Part shown: positions 1-9,195 of the stretch, piece after piece
Position numbering within the stretch: position 1 is the stretch's first letter
How the letters are laid out: every line of letters starts with the position of its first letter
NCBI GenBank assembly: GCA_002373995.1
Contig: DFLB01000031.1
Span: forward strand, 106,226 to 143,524
DNA: 37,299 bases
Reading direction: 5' to 3'
From: Bacteroidales bacterium UBA3630
GTDB lineage: Bacteria > Bacteroidota > Bacteroidia > Bacteroidales > P3
Position numbers and translations under genes: made by a program
Notes under the pieces: model-generated
Databases searched by the model: none
Told to the model about the DNA's origin: nothing
What the model saw: only the letters and a program-made list of their open reading frames with translations

Positions 1-1208
<1,208 letters not shown>

Positions 1209-1245
1209 GATGATTGTTGTATTGTATTCTGTTTCTGTTAAATCC

Positions 1246-2973
1246 TTATTTGACAACGACTTTCTCGCTCCACGTCGTCTTCCCCATCGCCACGCGCAGC
1301 ATGTACACGCCTGCCGCCATGCCGCGGGTGTCTATCGTCAGCCGCTCGCCGGCAGCGTTGCGTCTGTACACCACCACGCCGTCGGCGTTATACAGCTCCA
1401 CCGATCGCATTCCCACGGCCTCCACCGTCAACAGGCCGTCCGTGGGGTTGGGATAGACGCGCGGCTCCGCCACGGCTTCCACGGTCTCTACCGCCGTGCG
1501 CGGACGCACCTCGACATAGATTCTTGCCGTGTCCGTGTGGCCCCGTTCGTCGGCGGCGGCCACCCTGTAGAGGCGGCTCTCGGTGATGAGCGCCGTGCTG
1601 TACTGTTGCCGCGGGAAGTCGATGCCGTCCTCGGGCATCCAGTGGAAGACGGTTGGTTCGCCTATCTCCACCCTTACACCCACCTCGTGGCAGGTGTCGT
1701 AGGCCACTAACGTGTCGCGGTACAATCGCACCACGTCGTCCTCACGCAGCACATAGCGGAGGGTGTCGTAGGTCTTCAGCGCCGGATAGTTGGCGCAGAG
1801 CGACGTGGCCAGGTATATCTCCACGCTCTTAGGGCTGCTCAGGTCGGCCGTGTCAGAGGGGCTGATGCTGAGCCAGTGCTCTCCCTCGTCGATATAGAAC
1901 GTATTGTGTTCGGCATCGATGGTGCGGTTGCTGTCGGTCGTCAGCGTGTAGTCGCTGCCCACCACCGCATCGCCGCCAAAGGTGGCCGTCACGTGTCCGT
2001 AGGTATAGTAGGTGCCCGCCAGCGAGAGCGGCTGGGTCGCGGTGCGGCTGCGTTCCACCGTGTCGGCATAGCGCAACGACAGGTCCACGTCGGCCGACGG
2101 GCTGTTGAACGACCCTTCTTCCAGGAACACCCCGCTGTCGTAGGCCTGATCCGTGCCGGCGTTGCACACCGAGATGTGCATGTGGTATGGTTCGCAGGGT
2201 GTCAGCGTGGCGTTGGCCGAAAGCTTCTGTGTGAAGCCGTCGTACTGCACGCCGGGCTGGTTGTTGCAACTGCCACTGGCACCGGCCGCATGGTTCATCA
2301 CATAGAAGTCCGTATAGGTATAGTAGCACCCGGAACCTCCTCCACCAGAGCCACCAGCCATCCCCTGGTTGACCGAGTTGACTGTCACCTCGATACCGTT
2401 CGGATGCGCTGTACTCACACTGTGGGGGATAATGGCTGCATTGAACTTCTGGCTCGGATTGCTCACCGGATTGACCAAGAAGGCAAAGACGTCGTTGTAT
2501 GCCGAGCAAACCCATTCAGGATACTCCTCCGAACCAAACACATAGTTCACAGACACATAGGGCGACACGCTGACAAAGTCGAAGTCTATCGTACCGCAGC
2601 CGGTAATGCTGAACCCCGTCCACGTACCCATCTGGCCATCGACATACGATGTCGAAATCTGATGGGATGCTTGATTGTTGTTGTTCGGCCCGGGCACCAC
2701 ATCCACATGCCCCGTCGTCAGCACCACGCCGGTGTCCATCTGCAGCATCGTGTAGCCGTTGCTCAGGAAGGTGCCTATCTGCGGACTGTTGATGTTTCCG
2801 CTGACATTGTTGAACTTAGGGTTGAAGATATAGACGCCGTTGCCCACGAGGTGCTGGTTCAGGAAAGTGCCTATATCCTGCCCCTGCGCCGAGCTGACGC
2901 TCACGTTCTGCCCCCGCGCCGCCACCGGCAGCAGCAGCGGCAACAACAGCCACAAATAGCCCAAATGCCTCAT
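1246..2973 (-). CDS. Secreted choice-of-anchor-L domain protein with T9SS C-terminal sorting domain
   Basis: 575 aa. Residues 1-21 form a signal peptide (MRHLGYLWLLLPLLLPVAARG, cut near Gly21-Gln22). Residues about 40-290 match the choice-of-anchor-L fold seen in exported Bacteroidota proteins: an early VLTTGHV segment, then FGSEEYPEW and NDVFAFLV, followed by a glycine-rich stretch and paired cysteines. The middle (about 290-500) is beta-rich with no recognised motif. The last ~70 residues are a type A T9SS sorting domain: VYPNPTDGLLTVEA, then VELYNADG and a terminal GVYMLRV...VVVK. The protein is therefore expected to cross the outer membrane by type IX secretion and be anchored or released at the surface. 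Its ligand or role is unknown. A good promoter lies about 65 bp upstream. The porZ-like gene in this window belongs to the same export route. Confidence 0.82.
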   Translation of the reverse strand: MRHLGYLWLLLPLLLPVAARGQNVSVSSAQGQDIGTFLNQHLVGNGVYIFNPKFNNVSGNINSPQIGTFLSNGYTMLQMDTGVVLTTGHVDVVPGPNNNNQASHQISTSYVDGQMGTWTGFSITGCGTIDFDFVSVSPYVSVNYVFGSEEYPEWVCSAYNDVFAFLVNPVSNPSQKFNAAIIPHSVSTAHPNGIEVTVNSVNQGMAGGSGGGGSGCYYTYTDFYVMNHAAGASGSCNNQPGVQYDGFTQKLSANATLTPCEPYHMHISVCNAGTDQAYDSGVFLEEGSFNSPSADVDLSLRYADTVERSRTATQPLSLAGTYYTYGHVTATFGGDAVVGSDYTLTTDSNRTIDAEHNTFYIDEGEHWLSISPSDTADLSSPKSVEIYLATSLCANYPALKTYDTLRYVLREDDVVRLYRDTLVAYDTCHEVGVRVEIGEPTVFHWMPEDGIDFPRQQYSTALITESRLYRVAAADERGHTDTARIYVEVRPRTAVETVEAVAEPRVYPNPTDGLLTVEAVGMRSVELYNADGVVVYRRNAAGERLTIDTRGMAAGVYMLRVAMGKTTWSEKVVVK

Positions 2974-3038
2974 CTTGATGTATCTTTATATGCTTATCAC
3001 TCCGTCGGTTGCACAAAAATCCACCGCACACGTGATTG

Positions 3039-3069
3039 CAAAGATACAACTTTTTTGGAAACCGGCAAA
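3039..3069 (-). promoter_or_regulatory. Bacteroidota-type promoter for the choice-of-anchor-L gene
   Basis: On the minus strand TTTG (3069-3066) is followed after exactly 19 bp by TATCTTTG (3046-3039), matching the Bacteroidota -33/-7 consensus TTTG-N19-TAnnTTTG. The predicted transcript starts near 3035, leaving a leader of about 60 nt before the ATG at 2973. Confidence 0.7.
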
Positions 3070-3106
3070 ATAAAATCGCCATCCCCCTGCGCCCCCCGCT
3101 GCCAGA

Positions 3107-3184
3107 CCGATGGTGGTCCGGGAAAAGCCGGACCACCATCGGACCATCCTCGGACCATCCCCGGACCAAGAGCGGACCAAGAGC
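3107..3184 (+). repeat. GGACC element 1: long hairpin plus five 11-bp units
   Basis: A perfect 15-bp inverted repeat, CCGATGGTGGTCCGG (3107-3121) and its complement (3128-3142), with a 6-nt loop, runs into a tandem array of 11-bp units: GGACCACCATC (3130), GGACCATCCTC (3141), GGACCATCCCC (3152), GGACCAAGAGC (3163) and GGACCAAGAGC (3174). It lies between the end of the protease gene and the promoter of the next minus-strand gene. The hairpin could act as a terminator but no T-run follows. Four similar elements occur in the window. Confidence 0.9.
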
Positions 3185-3224
3185 CTTGTCAGACCCTTGG
3201 ACACACGCCCGCGCTGCCGCGCGG

Positions 3225-5546
3225 TCAGAACTGTATCAGCATTCCCACCTCGAGGCGCGGCAACTGCAGCTCGCCGTCGGGAACATTACTGAGGCGATAG
3301 CGCGCATAGAGGCCCACGAAGTCGTAGGTCAACCGCGTGCTGACGCCCCACTGCCAGCGGTAGACCTCCATGCTGTTGAGGCGGTCGAGGGTGAGGCGGC
3401 GCGTATCGGCCACAGCGTCGTCGAAATGGCGATAGGTCAACTGGTAGTCGTTCGAGGGCATGTAGCTGACGTAGGCCCCGAGGTCCCAGTGCAGCCCGTT
3501 GTGGAACATGCCGGCCGGCAACAGGCGCACCCGCTGGAAGAGCTCGGCGCTCCAGGTGCCCACATTGAGTCGCCGGCGGCTCACCTTGTCGGCATGGGTT
3601 ATGGCGGCATCGACGTAGCTGCGATACTCCAACGCGTTGACACTGCGGTCGTTGTAGCGGTAAGTGACGTGGCCGTACTCGAGGGCCACGCCGAGGGAGT
3701 ATGCCTTGGCGATGCGGTAGCGCCAATGCACGCCGAAACGCTTGGCGGGCGACCAGAAGCGCGCGCTGAGTTCGTCACCGGTGAGGCTCACCGGCACGCC
3801 GAGCATCGCATATCCCCCCCAGGCACCGCGGCTCTCCCTGGCAGCCTCGGCCGAGGGCATGCGGAGCAGCTGGTTGCTGACGCCCACGGCGACACCGGCG
3901 CGCGAGCTGTGCACCGCCGTCCAGTCGGCCTTGTCAGCCACGGCGGTGGGCTCGGCAAAGCGGTGCTCGGCCGTCTGGCCCCCGCAGAAAACCACCAGCT
4001 GGCGGCCGCCGCGGAAGTCGATGCTCACACTGCTGTCCACCACCGGGAAGGTGCGCTTGCCGTAGAGGGCAATGGTGCCGTCGGCGTTGAGGTCTTTGTA
4101 GAAGACATGCACATTGCTGTCGGGCCGCAGGAAAACGAGGCTGACGCTCGTCGGGCTCAGCTCCTCGAGCCTGAACAGGGGCTCCTTCCGGGCTTCTGTA
4201 TTGCCCTGGTTATTCACAAAAAAACCTGCCTGCGGCACCCCGTAGCCAAAGGCGTAGTCGCAGTAGGGGTAGAGGTCGGCCGAGCGACGTATCAGGTCGA
4301 ACATCTCCATAGCCGTCTTGCCCTTGGAGGCCTGCCATGCGCAAGCCGCGAAACCGGCCACCAGCGGACATGAGAAACTGGTGCCGAAGACCATCTCGTA
4401 GGCCTGGTCGTTCTTGGGGCTGGCGGCCCAGGCGTGGGCAAAAGCGCAGACATCGGGCTTCTGGCGGCCGTCGGCCGAGGGGCCGTAGGAGGCAAAGTCG
4501 ATGTGCTCATAGTCACGGAGGCTGTAGGTGATGCCCCCCACACAGAGCGCGCTGTCGGCGTCGGAGGGGGTGATAATGTAGCGCCAGGTGGCGTCGTCGC
4601 CCTCGTTGCCGGCACTGTTGACCACCAGCATACCCTTGCGGGCAGCCATATTAGCGGCGCGGGCCACATAGCTGCGCCCGTTCATGTCGCGCGTGTAGTA
4701 GCGGTCCTTGCCGTAGCCGAGGCTCGACGAGATGATGTTGGCACCGCCCTTGTCGGCCCACTCCACCGCCTGCATCCACCACACCTCCTCCTTGAAGGGC
4801 TCGGGCTCCACCTCGGTGCGGGCCAGCATGAACTCGGCGCCGGTGGCCAGGCCGATGTCCTTTCCTTTCATGCGGCCGGCTATGCAGCTGAGGGTCATCG
4901 TGCCGTGGCTGTTCCAGCCGTAGACATCCTCCTTGCGATTGGGGAAGTTCCATGTTTTGAGTATCTGGTGGTTGTCGCGCAGGTGACGGAAGGCCTCGTG
5001 GGTGTTCACCCTGGGGAAGCCGCCGTCGAAGACCGCTATGCGCACCCCGCGGCCGTCGATGCCGGCCTGCCGGAAGAGGTGCCCCTGCATCCTCAGCAGC
5101 TGCGCGTTGAGCGTGGAGTCGGCGAGAGCAGCGAGGGAAGCCTGGGGAGAGGCCATCTCCTCGCTCTCCGTTCTCCATTCGGCTTTGGCCAACTGCATAT
5201 CGCCCCCAATGGGCTGCACGCGGGCCACGTAGGGCAGGCGCTCGATGGCCTCCACCTGCTCGGCAGTGGCCACCACGCCGAGGGCGTTCATCCAACGGCT
5301 GCCGCCCAGCGACTCGGTGGCTATCGCCTCCACGCCGTCCACATAGCGCTGCACAAGCGGGTAGTTGCTCGCGTCGTAGAGGTCGGCACCACAGGCCCGA
5401 TAGCGCTCGATGGCCTTGGCGTCGAAATAGGTGTAAGGGTCGAAGCTGCTGCCCTGTTTGTCGGTCAGGAAGACCCAATAGACCTGCTGAGCCGTCAGCG
5501 TCATGGCCGTCAGCATCAGCGTAGCAAAAACGGTTAATCTCTTCAT
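3225..5546 (-). CDS. Subtilisin-family (S8) serine protease with C-terminal beta-barrel-like region
   Basis: 773 aa. A signal peptide (1-19, ending LTAQ) is followed by a short propeptide-like region, then an S8 domain at about 165-445 with the complete triad: Asp174 (AVFDGG), His214 (NSHGT) and Ser390 (GTSFSCP), plus oxyanion Asn314 (SAGNEG). Residues 455-530 look like a small beta-sandwich. Residues about 574-773 do not look like a T9SS sorting domain. They consist of alternating, aromatic-rich segments separated by turns (for example RFGVHWRYRI, YSLGVALEYGHVTYRY, GLHWDLGAYVSYMP, VGLYARYRLSN) and end in MLIQF, a terminal phenylalanine typical of outer-membrane barrels. The inference is an autotransporter-like layout: protease passenger followed by an 8-10-strand barrel. 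It is the last gene of the run, 8 bp after recO. The protease call is firm; the barrel call is moderate. Confidence 0.88.
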   Translation of the reverse strand: MKRLTVFATLMLTAMTLTAQQVYWVFLTDKQGSSFDPYTYFDAKAIERYRACGADLYDASNYPLVQRYVDGVEAIATESLGGSRWMNALGVVATAEQVEAIERLPYVARVQPIGGDMQLAKAEWRTESEEMASPQASLAALADSTLNAQLLRMQGHLFRQAGIDGRGVRIAVFDGGFPRVNTHEAFRHLRDNHQILKTWNFPNRKEDVYGWNSHGTMTLSCIAGRMKGKDIGLATGAEFMLARTEVEPEPFKEEVWWMQAVEWADKGGANIISSSLGYGKDRYYTRDMNGRSYVARAANMAARKGMLVVNSAGNEGDDATWRYIITPSDADSALCVGGITYSLRDYEHIDFASYGPSADGRQKPDVCAFAHAWAASPKNDQAYEMVFGTSFSCPLVAGFAACAWQASKGKTAMEMFDLIRRSADLYPYCDYAFGYGVPQAGFFVNNQGNTEARKEPLFRLEELSPTSVSLVFLRPDSNVHVFYKDLNADGTIALYGKRTFPVVDSSVSIDFRGGRQLVVFCGGQTAEHRFAEPTAVADKADWTAVHSSRAGVAVGVSNQLLRMPSAEAARESRGAWGGYAMLGVPVSLTGDELSARFWSPAKRFGVHWRYRIAKAYSLGVALEYGHVTYRYNDRSVNALEYRSYVDAAITHADKVSRRRLNVGTWSAELFQRVRLLPAGMFHNGLHWDLGAYVSYMPSNDYQLTYRHFDDAVADTRRLTLDRLNSMEVYRWQWGVSTRLTYDFVGLYARYRLSNVPDGELQLPRLEVGMLIQF

Positions 5547-5554
5547 ATTGTGTG

Positions 5555-6280
5555 TCAGTTTAATATCGTATGCAGTATCTCGTGGCTATGGAAATTGCGG
5601 AAGCCGCTCAGGTGCAGCTGGTAGTAGGCGATGAGCGCGTTGATCAAGTCGCTGCGCGACCTGAGCGATTGCGAAGGTGTGAAAGGAGCCGGAAGGGTGT
5701 GGAGCGCCAGCTGCAGATACTCATGGAGTGCCGAGGAGAGCTCAAGCGGCAAGGTGGTTTCGCTGGCCGCAGATACAAAGGAGCCTTCCTGCAGGTCGAA
5801 ATAGAGCATGTGGGGCGAATGGTTGTCGAGCGGCTCGATGCCAAGGTGCCGTGCCACCGTCAGGAGGAAGCTTATCGGCACATCGCGCCGTGCCATCGCC
5901 GGCTGTTCCTGCCCCATGGTCTGCAGGCTCTCCACATAGTCCCACAACTCGGGCAGCGGGTCGTCGTCGTGAAGGCTTTTGTAGAGCACCTCGGTCATAA
6001 AGAAGCGCAACGCATTGCCTACAGCATCGGAAGATTGGTCGGGATGGCGCGGCGTGAGTTCGCGAATGTAGTTCAACTCGCCGTGGTGACTGTCATAGAC
6101 CACCATATCGAGGCTGCGAAGCGGCTCGAAGAGGTTCTGTTTCATGCGCCCTCCCCTGCCCCGCACCCCTTTGACCAGATAGGACTGCACTCCCAGCAGG
6201 CGCGTGAACACCTTGACCACAACCGATGTCTCGGCATAGGGGGTGGTGTGGAGGACAAGGCCTGGAGTGGAGAGGAGCAT
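5555..6280 (-). CDS. recO: DNA repair protein RecO
   Basis: 241 aa, normal length. RecO works with RecR (and RecF) to load RecA on SSB-coated single-stranded DNA and to anneal strands during recombinational repair. The N-terminal ~80 residues form the OB-fold (TPGLVLHTTPYAETSVVVKV, then YLVKGVRGRGG); the remainder is the helical RecO domain with FFMTEVLYKSL. No zinc-binding cysteine cluster is visible, as is common for Bacteroidota RecO. The ATG at 6280 gives the canonical N-terminus. It sits between porZ (45 bp upstream) and the protease gene (8 bp downstream), and is probably co-transcribed. Three 7-bp units (6283-6303) lie just upstream of the start codon and may affect its leader. Confidence 0.93.
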   Translation of the reverse strand: MLLSTPGLVLHTTPYAETSVVVKVFTRLLGVQSYLVKGVRGRGGRMKQNLFEPLRSLDMVVYDSHHGELNYIRELTPRHPDQSSDAVGNALRFFMTEVLYKSLHDDDPLPELWDYVESLQTMGQEQPAMARRDVPISFLLTVARHLGIEPLDNHSPHMLYFDLQEGSFVSAASETTLPLELSSALHEYLQLALHTLPAPFTPSQSLRSRSDLINALIAYYQLHLSGFRNFHSHEILHTILN

Positions 6281-6282
6281 AG

Positions 6283-6303
6283 GTGTGTGGTGAGTGGTGA
6301 GTA
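6283..6303. repeat. 7-bp micro-repeat upstream of recO (3 units)
   Basis: Three 7-bp units, GTGTGTG, GTGAGTG and GTGAGTA, lie 2 bp from the recO start codon, in its presumed leader. The units are imperfect, so chance is possible. It is listed because similar 7-8-bp arrays recur in the window. Confidence 0.45.
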
Positions 6304-6325
6304 TTCTGCAGTTTTATTCTATAGG

Positions 6326-8683
6326 CTACCTGACTACCAATATCTTGGCAACAGAACGGTTGCCACCTTCGCTGTCGGCAGCAAAGACATAGTAGACCCC
6401 CGCCGCCACGCGTTCGCCACTGGCGGTGCGGCCATTCCAGATGGCCTGTCCGCCAAGGGCTTGGGTGCTAAAGACCGTGTGGCCGGCGGCATCGGTGATG
6501 TGCACCAGAGCATCTCGCGTAAAACCCTTGATGGCTATCGGACCTTCGTAGCCAGGGCGCACAGGATTGGGGAAAGCATAGACCTGTTCAAGCGGAGCGC
6601 TCTCGGCATAGGTGGCCGTCGAGCGGTAGACCTGCAGGCCGCGGTCGGTGCCTATGTACACCTCGCCGGTACGCGGTTGTATGGCGAGGGCGATAATCTT
6701 GTTAGAGAAGAGCGGACTGTTTTCAGCAGTGAAGTGCTGCAACTGCTCCTGCCCGTTGGCCGAGAGGAGGTACAACCCGCCGGCAGCGGTGCCGACCCAC
6801 TTGCGGTTGGCTCCGTCGACAGCAATGGCGGTAATGCTCTCGTAGGCCATCAGGTATTCGTAAAACTCGCCGTTGGTGATGGTGATATTGCTGCACGTGA
6901 CAGGCGAAACCTCACCGTTGCCGCCACCACGGAAAGCATTATACGCGTCGTAGATGACTTTGATACCCTTGTTGGTGCCTATCCAGAGGTTGCCCGTGCG
7001 GTCTTGCACCAGCGCCGTAACGTTGTCGGTGGAGAGTTTGCTGCCGTTGTTGGGACTGACGCGCGCCATCCGGCTCTTGCCGTCATGGACATAGATCATA
7101 TTGCTGCGACCGCAGAACCAGAGATAGTTGTTCACGCTGTCCCAGATGAGCTTATCAAGTTCGGGCACATCAGCCATCTGGCGGGTGCTGAACTTGCTCC
7201 ATGTACCGTTCGACGCACGTCTGGCAAGGGCATTGGAACTGTGCGAGTTGAGCACCCAAAGATTGCCGTCGCCGTCGAACGTCACCGAACCAATCAGCAG
7301 TGTACTGTCGCTACCCATCACGTATGGCGTGAGGGCACCACCGGTGTTACTACCGGTGTAGAGCGTCGTCACCTTGTTGTCTCGGACAGAGACCACCCCG
7401 CCACCCCAAGAGGCAAGCACCACCTCGTGAGTATCGGCAGGGTTGACAGCCGCATCGACCAGGTCGGTGACGCTGTCGAGTAGTCCGCCCGAACGGTCGA
7501 GGACTTCCCATTTGGCGCCCGTGGCCGTCAGCAAGTTGGGCGGAAGATAGGCACTGCCGTAGGTCATGGTATGTCCCCCTGGGCAGAGCATCATGCGGTA
7601 GTTGAATGGCACAAGACGAAAAGTGTTATCCGCTGAGAATGGGCCTTCGGGGAAATAGGTATCGTCTCCATCCGGCCGGATGCAGATGAGACCGTCCCAC
7701 TCATGACCCACCCACAGAGTGCGGCTGTCGGTGCGGATGGCATCGAAACATATCAGCGGCCCCCACGTGTAGCTGGTGAGGCTGTCCACTGGCTGGAGCG
7801 AGGCATCATAGCACACGATGCTCTGCTCACGGGTGAGGGTCACAAGTCCTCCCCCCACCCTCATCGAATGAAACAGTCCACTATTCCAAACACGATAACC
7901 GGTGTCGGTAGCGATGTAGAGCGCAAGACTGTCTGGCGCAGCAGAATAACCCGCCGCCAGCAGACGGCCATTGAGCACGTCAAGCATGGTCACCGTGACG
8001 CTGTCGAGCCTATGGTCGGTCTGCCACCGGTCGCTGACCGTCAGGTGGGGCTCGTCGATAGCGATGCGTTTCAAACCCTCGGCAGTGGCAGCATAGATGC
8101 TGTCACCCGTCAGCGCCAAATCGCGCACCGTAGTGTAGCTGCCACCAGTGCCGATATAGCAGGTCTCCTTGATTTCGTGTCGTATAAGGTCAACCACGAC
8201 GATACCAAAGCCTGTAGCAAGGTAGGCTTTATCGCCATGAAAACGCACACGATAGATGCCACGATCGCCGCTGATATCGCTGCGCTTGATATCGGAGAGA
8301 TTGTAGACCCGCCCGTCGTAGACCAAATCAACGTTGGCGTTCTGGTAGACCACAACCAAACACTGGCTACGGTTATCGTAGGCTATGGTAGACACTCCGG
8401 CATCGCTAAGACCAGACGTCTTGCTCATGCGCAACAGACGGTTGTCCTGCATGTCGTAGCAGAACAAACCGTTGCGGGCCGCAGCAAAGATACGGTCGCC
8501 CGCAGGCTCAACGCGCAAAACCTTGCTGTAGTCGAAACAATCACGCCAGCGCCCCACAGCAGTCTGGGCCTGCAACGGAGCCAATGTTGAACTGAGGAAA
8601 ACCAAAAATCCCAGTATCCAAAGGACGAGGCGAGCCCCTATCGACTGCCAACTGCCAACTGCCAACTGCCAACGCCACTTCAT
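6326..8683 (-). CDS. porZ: PorZ-like beta-propeller protein of the type IX secretion system
   Basis: 785 aa, close to the roughly 780 aa of Porphyromonas gingivalis PorZ. The mature N-terminus has the family signature: GRWRDCFDYSKVLRVEPAGD, then IFAAARNGLFCYD, LSKTSGLSD-like and repeated blade motifs (YLATGFGIVVVD, IYAATAEGLKRI, LWIGTNKGIKVI, VYIGTDRGLQVY). The last ~85 residues form a sorting-type domain (YAFPNPVRPG ... AGVYYVFA ... ILVVR). In known systems PorZ sits at the cell surface in the PorU-PorV-PorQ-PorZ attachment complex and delivers anionic LPS for anchoring cargo. The signal peptide is preceded by an odd stretch, WQLAVGSWQS, encoded by a 4x7-bp tandem repeat just after the start codon. 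The start overlaps the mreD stop by ATGA. The order porZ-recO recurs in this phylum. Confidence 0.85.
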   Translation of the reverse strand: MKWRWQLAVGSWQSIGARLVLWILGFLVFLSSTLAPLQAQTAVGRWRDCFDYSKVLRVEPAGDRIFAAARNGLFCYDMQDNRLLRMSKTSGLSDAGVSTIAYDNRSQCLVVVYQNANVDLVYDGRVYNLSDIKRSDISGDRGIYRVRFHGDKAYLATGFGIVVVDLIRHEIKETCYIGTGGSYTTVRDLALTGDSIYAATAEGLKRIAIDEPHLTVSDRWQTDHRLDSVTVTMLDVLNGRLLAAGYSAAPDSLALYIATDTGYRVWNSGLFHSMRVGGGLVTLTREQSIVCYDASLQPVDSLTSYTWGPLICFDAIRTDSRTLWVGHEWDGLICIRPDGDDTYFPEGPFSADNTFRLVPFNYRMMLCPGGHTMTYGSAYLPPNLLTATGAKWEVLDRSGGLLDSVTDLVDAAVNPADTHEVVLASWGGGVVSVRDNKVTTLYTGSNTGGALTPYVMGSDSTLLIGSVTFDGDGNLWVLNSHSSNALARRASNGTWSKFSTRQMADVPELDKLIWDSVNNYLWFCGRSNMIYVHDGKSRMARVSPNNGSKLSTDNVTALVQDRTGNLWIGTNKGIKVIYDAYNAFRGGGNGEVSPVTCSNITITNGEFYEYLMAYESITAIAVDGANRKWVGTAAGGLYLLSANGQEQLQHFTAENSPLFSNKIIALAIQPRTGEVYIGTDRGLQVYRSTATYAESAPLEQVYAFPNPVRPGYEGPIAIKGFTRDALVHITDAAGHTVFSTQALGGQAIWNGRTASGERVAAGVYYVFAADSEGGNRSVAKILVVR
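8644..8671. repeat. 7-bp micro-repeat at the 5' end of porZ (4 perfect units)
   Basis: Four perfect copies of ACTGCCA (plus strand) lie within codons 5-14 of porZ and encode the extra N-terminal stretch before the signal-peptide core. Loss or gain of one unit would shift the reading frame of the whole gene. Confidence 0.9.
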
Positions 8684-9195
8684 GTCTCTTCTTTCTTTAA
8701 AAATATCAACTGATAGAGCACTACCAGAATGGTTGAGACGATCGTGCTACACACCGTGGCCAGCAACACCCCTCCAAGTCCACGGAAGCTGAAGACCTCA
8801 AGCGAATAGAAGACGAGGTAGAACACCGCATAGAGTAGCATGACATAACTGATGAAATATTGCGGCGTGACGCTGTAGATGCCCGGTGTCTCTATGACAA
8901 CATTCTCGCCACGGGTGAGAATACGGTCAGCGAACCAGATGCGCATCATAGCCACTACTGTACAGGCCAAGGCGTGGAAACCGAGGGCTCCCGACATGAT
9001 ATCTACAATCAGACCGGTACCGAAGGCGACCAGTAGCAAAGGAATGCGTTTTATCGATGTCGGCAGCATGAGCACAAAGAGCAAATACAGCATCGGCATC
9101 ACATAGCCACCGAGGTAGACATTGTTGAGTACCAGCAGCTGTACCAGCATCAGCAGCACGAAGCGTCCTATTATGCGCCATACCGTCTTGTTCAT
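8680..9195 (-). CDS. mreD: Rod-shape-determining protein MreD
   Basis: 171 aa integral membrane protein with about five hydrophobic helices (RFVLLMLVQLLVLNNVYLGG, MLYLLFVLMLP, LLLVAFGTGLIVDIMSGALG, YVMLLYAVFYLVFY, LLATVCSTIVSTILVVLYQL). The segment FGTGLIVDIMSGALGFHA matches the MreD family core. MreD works with MreC, MreB, RodA and PBP2 in lateral wall synthesis at the inner membrane. It overlaps its neighbours on both sides by 4 bp (ATGA), indicating translational coupling with the TraB/GumN gene upstream and porZ downstream. No pbp2 or rodA follows, which is unusual for an mre cluster. Confidence 0.88.
   Translation of the reverse strand: MNKTVWRIIGRFVLLMLVQLLVLNNVYLGGYVMPMLYLLFVLMLPTSIKRIPLLLVAFGTGLIVDIMSGALGFHALACTVVAMMRIWFADRILTRGENVVIETPGIYSVTPQYFISYVMLLYAVFYLVFYSLEVFSFRGLGGVLLATVCSTIVSTILVVLYQLIFLKKEET

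Noticed and set aside
3107..3184. Possible CRISPR array from the regular GGACC repeats
   Set aside because: Units are 11 bp with no spacers of CRISPR length, and no cas gene is present.
3036..4373. Long plus-strand open frames across the protease gene and repeat
   Set aside because: They are antisense shadows in GC-rich coding DNA; the repeat-derived residues (DHHRT-like) have no protein features.
5155..5185. Another 7-bp micro-repeat inside the protease gene
   Set aside because: The CTCC-rich stretch has no regular unit that repeats more than twice; chance in GC-rich coding DNA.
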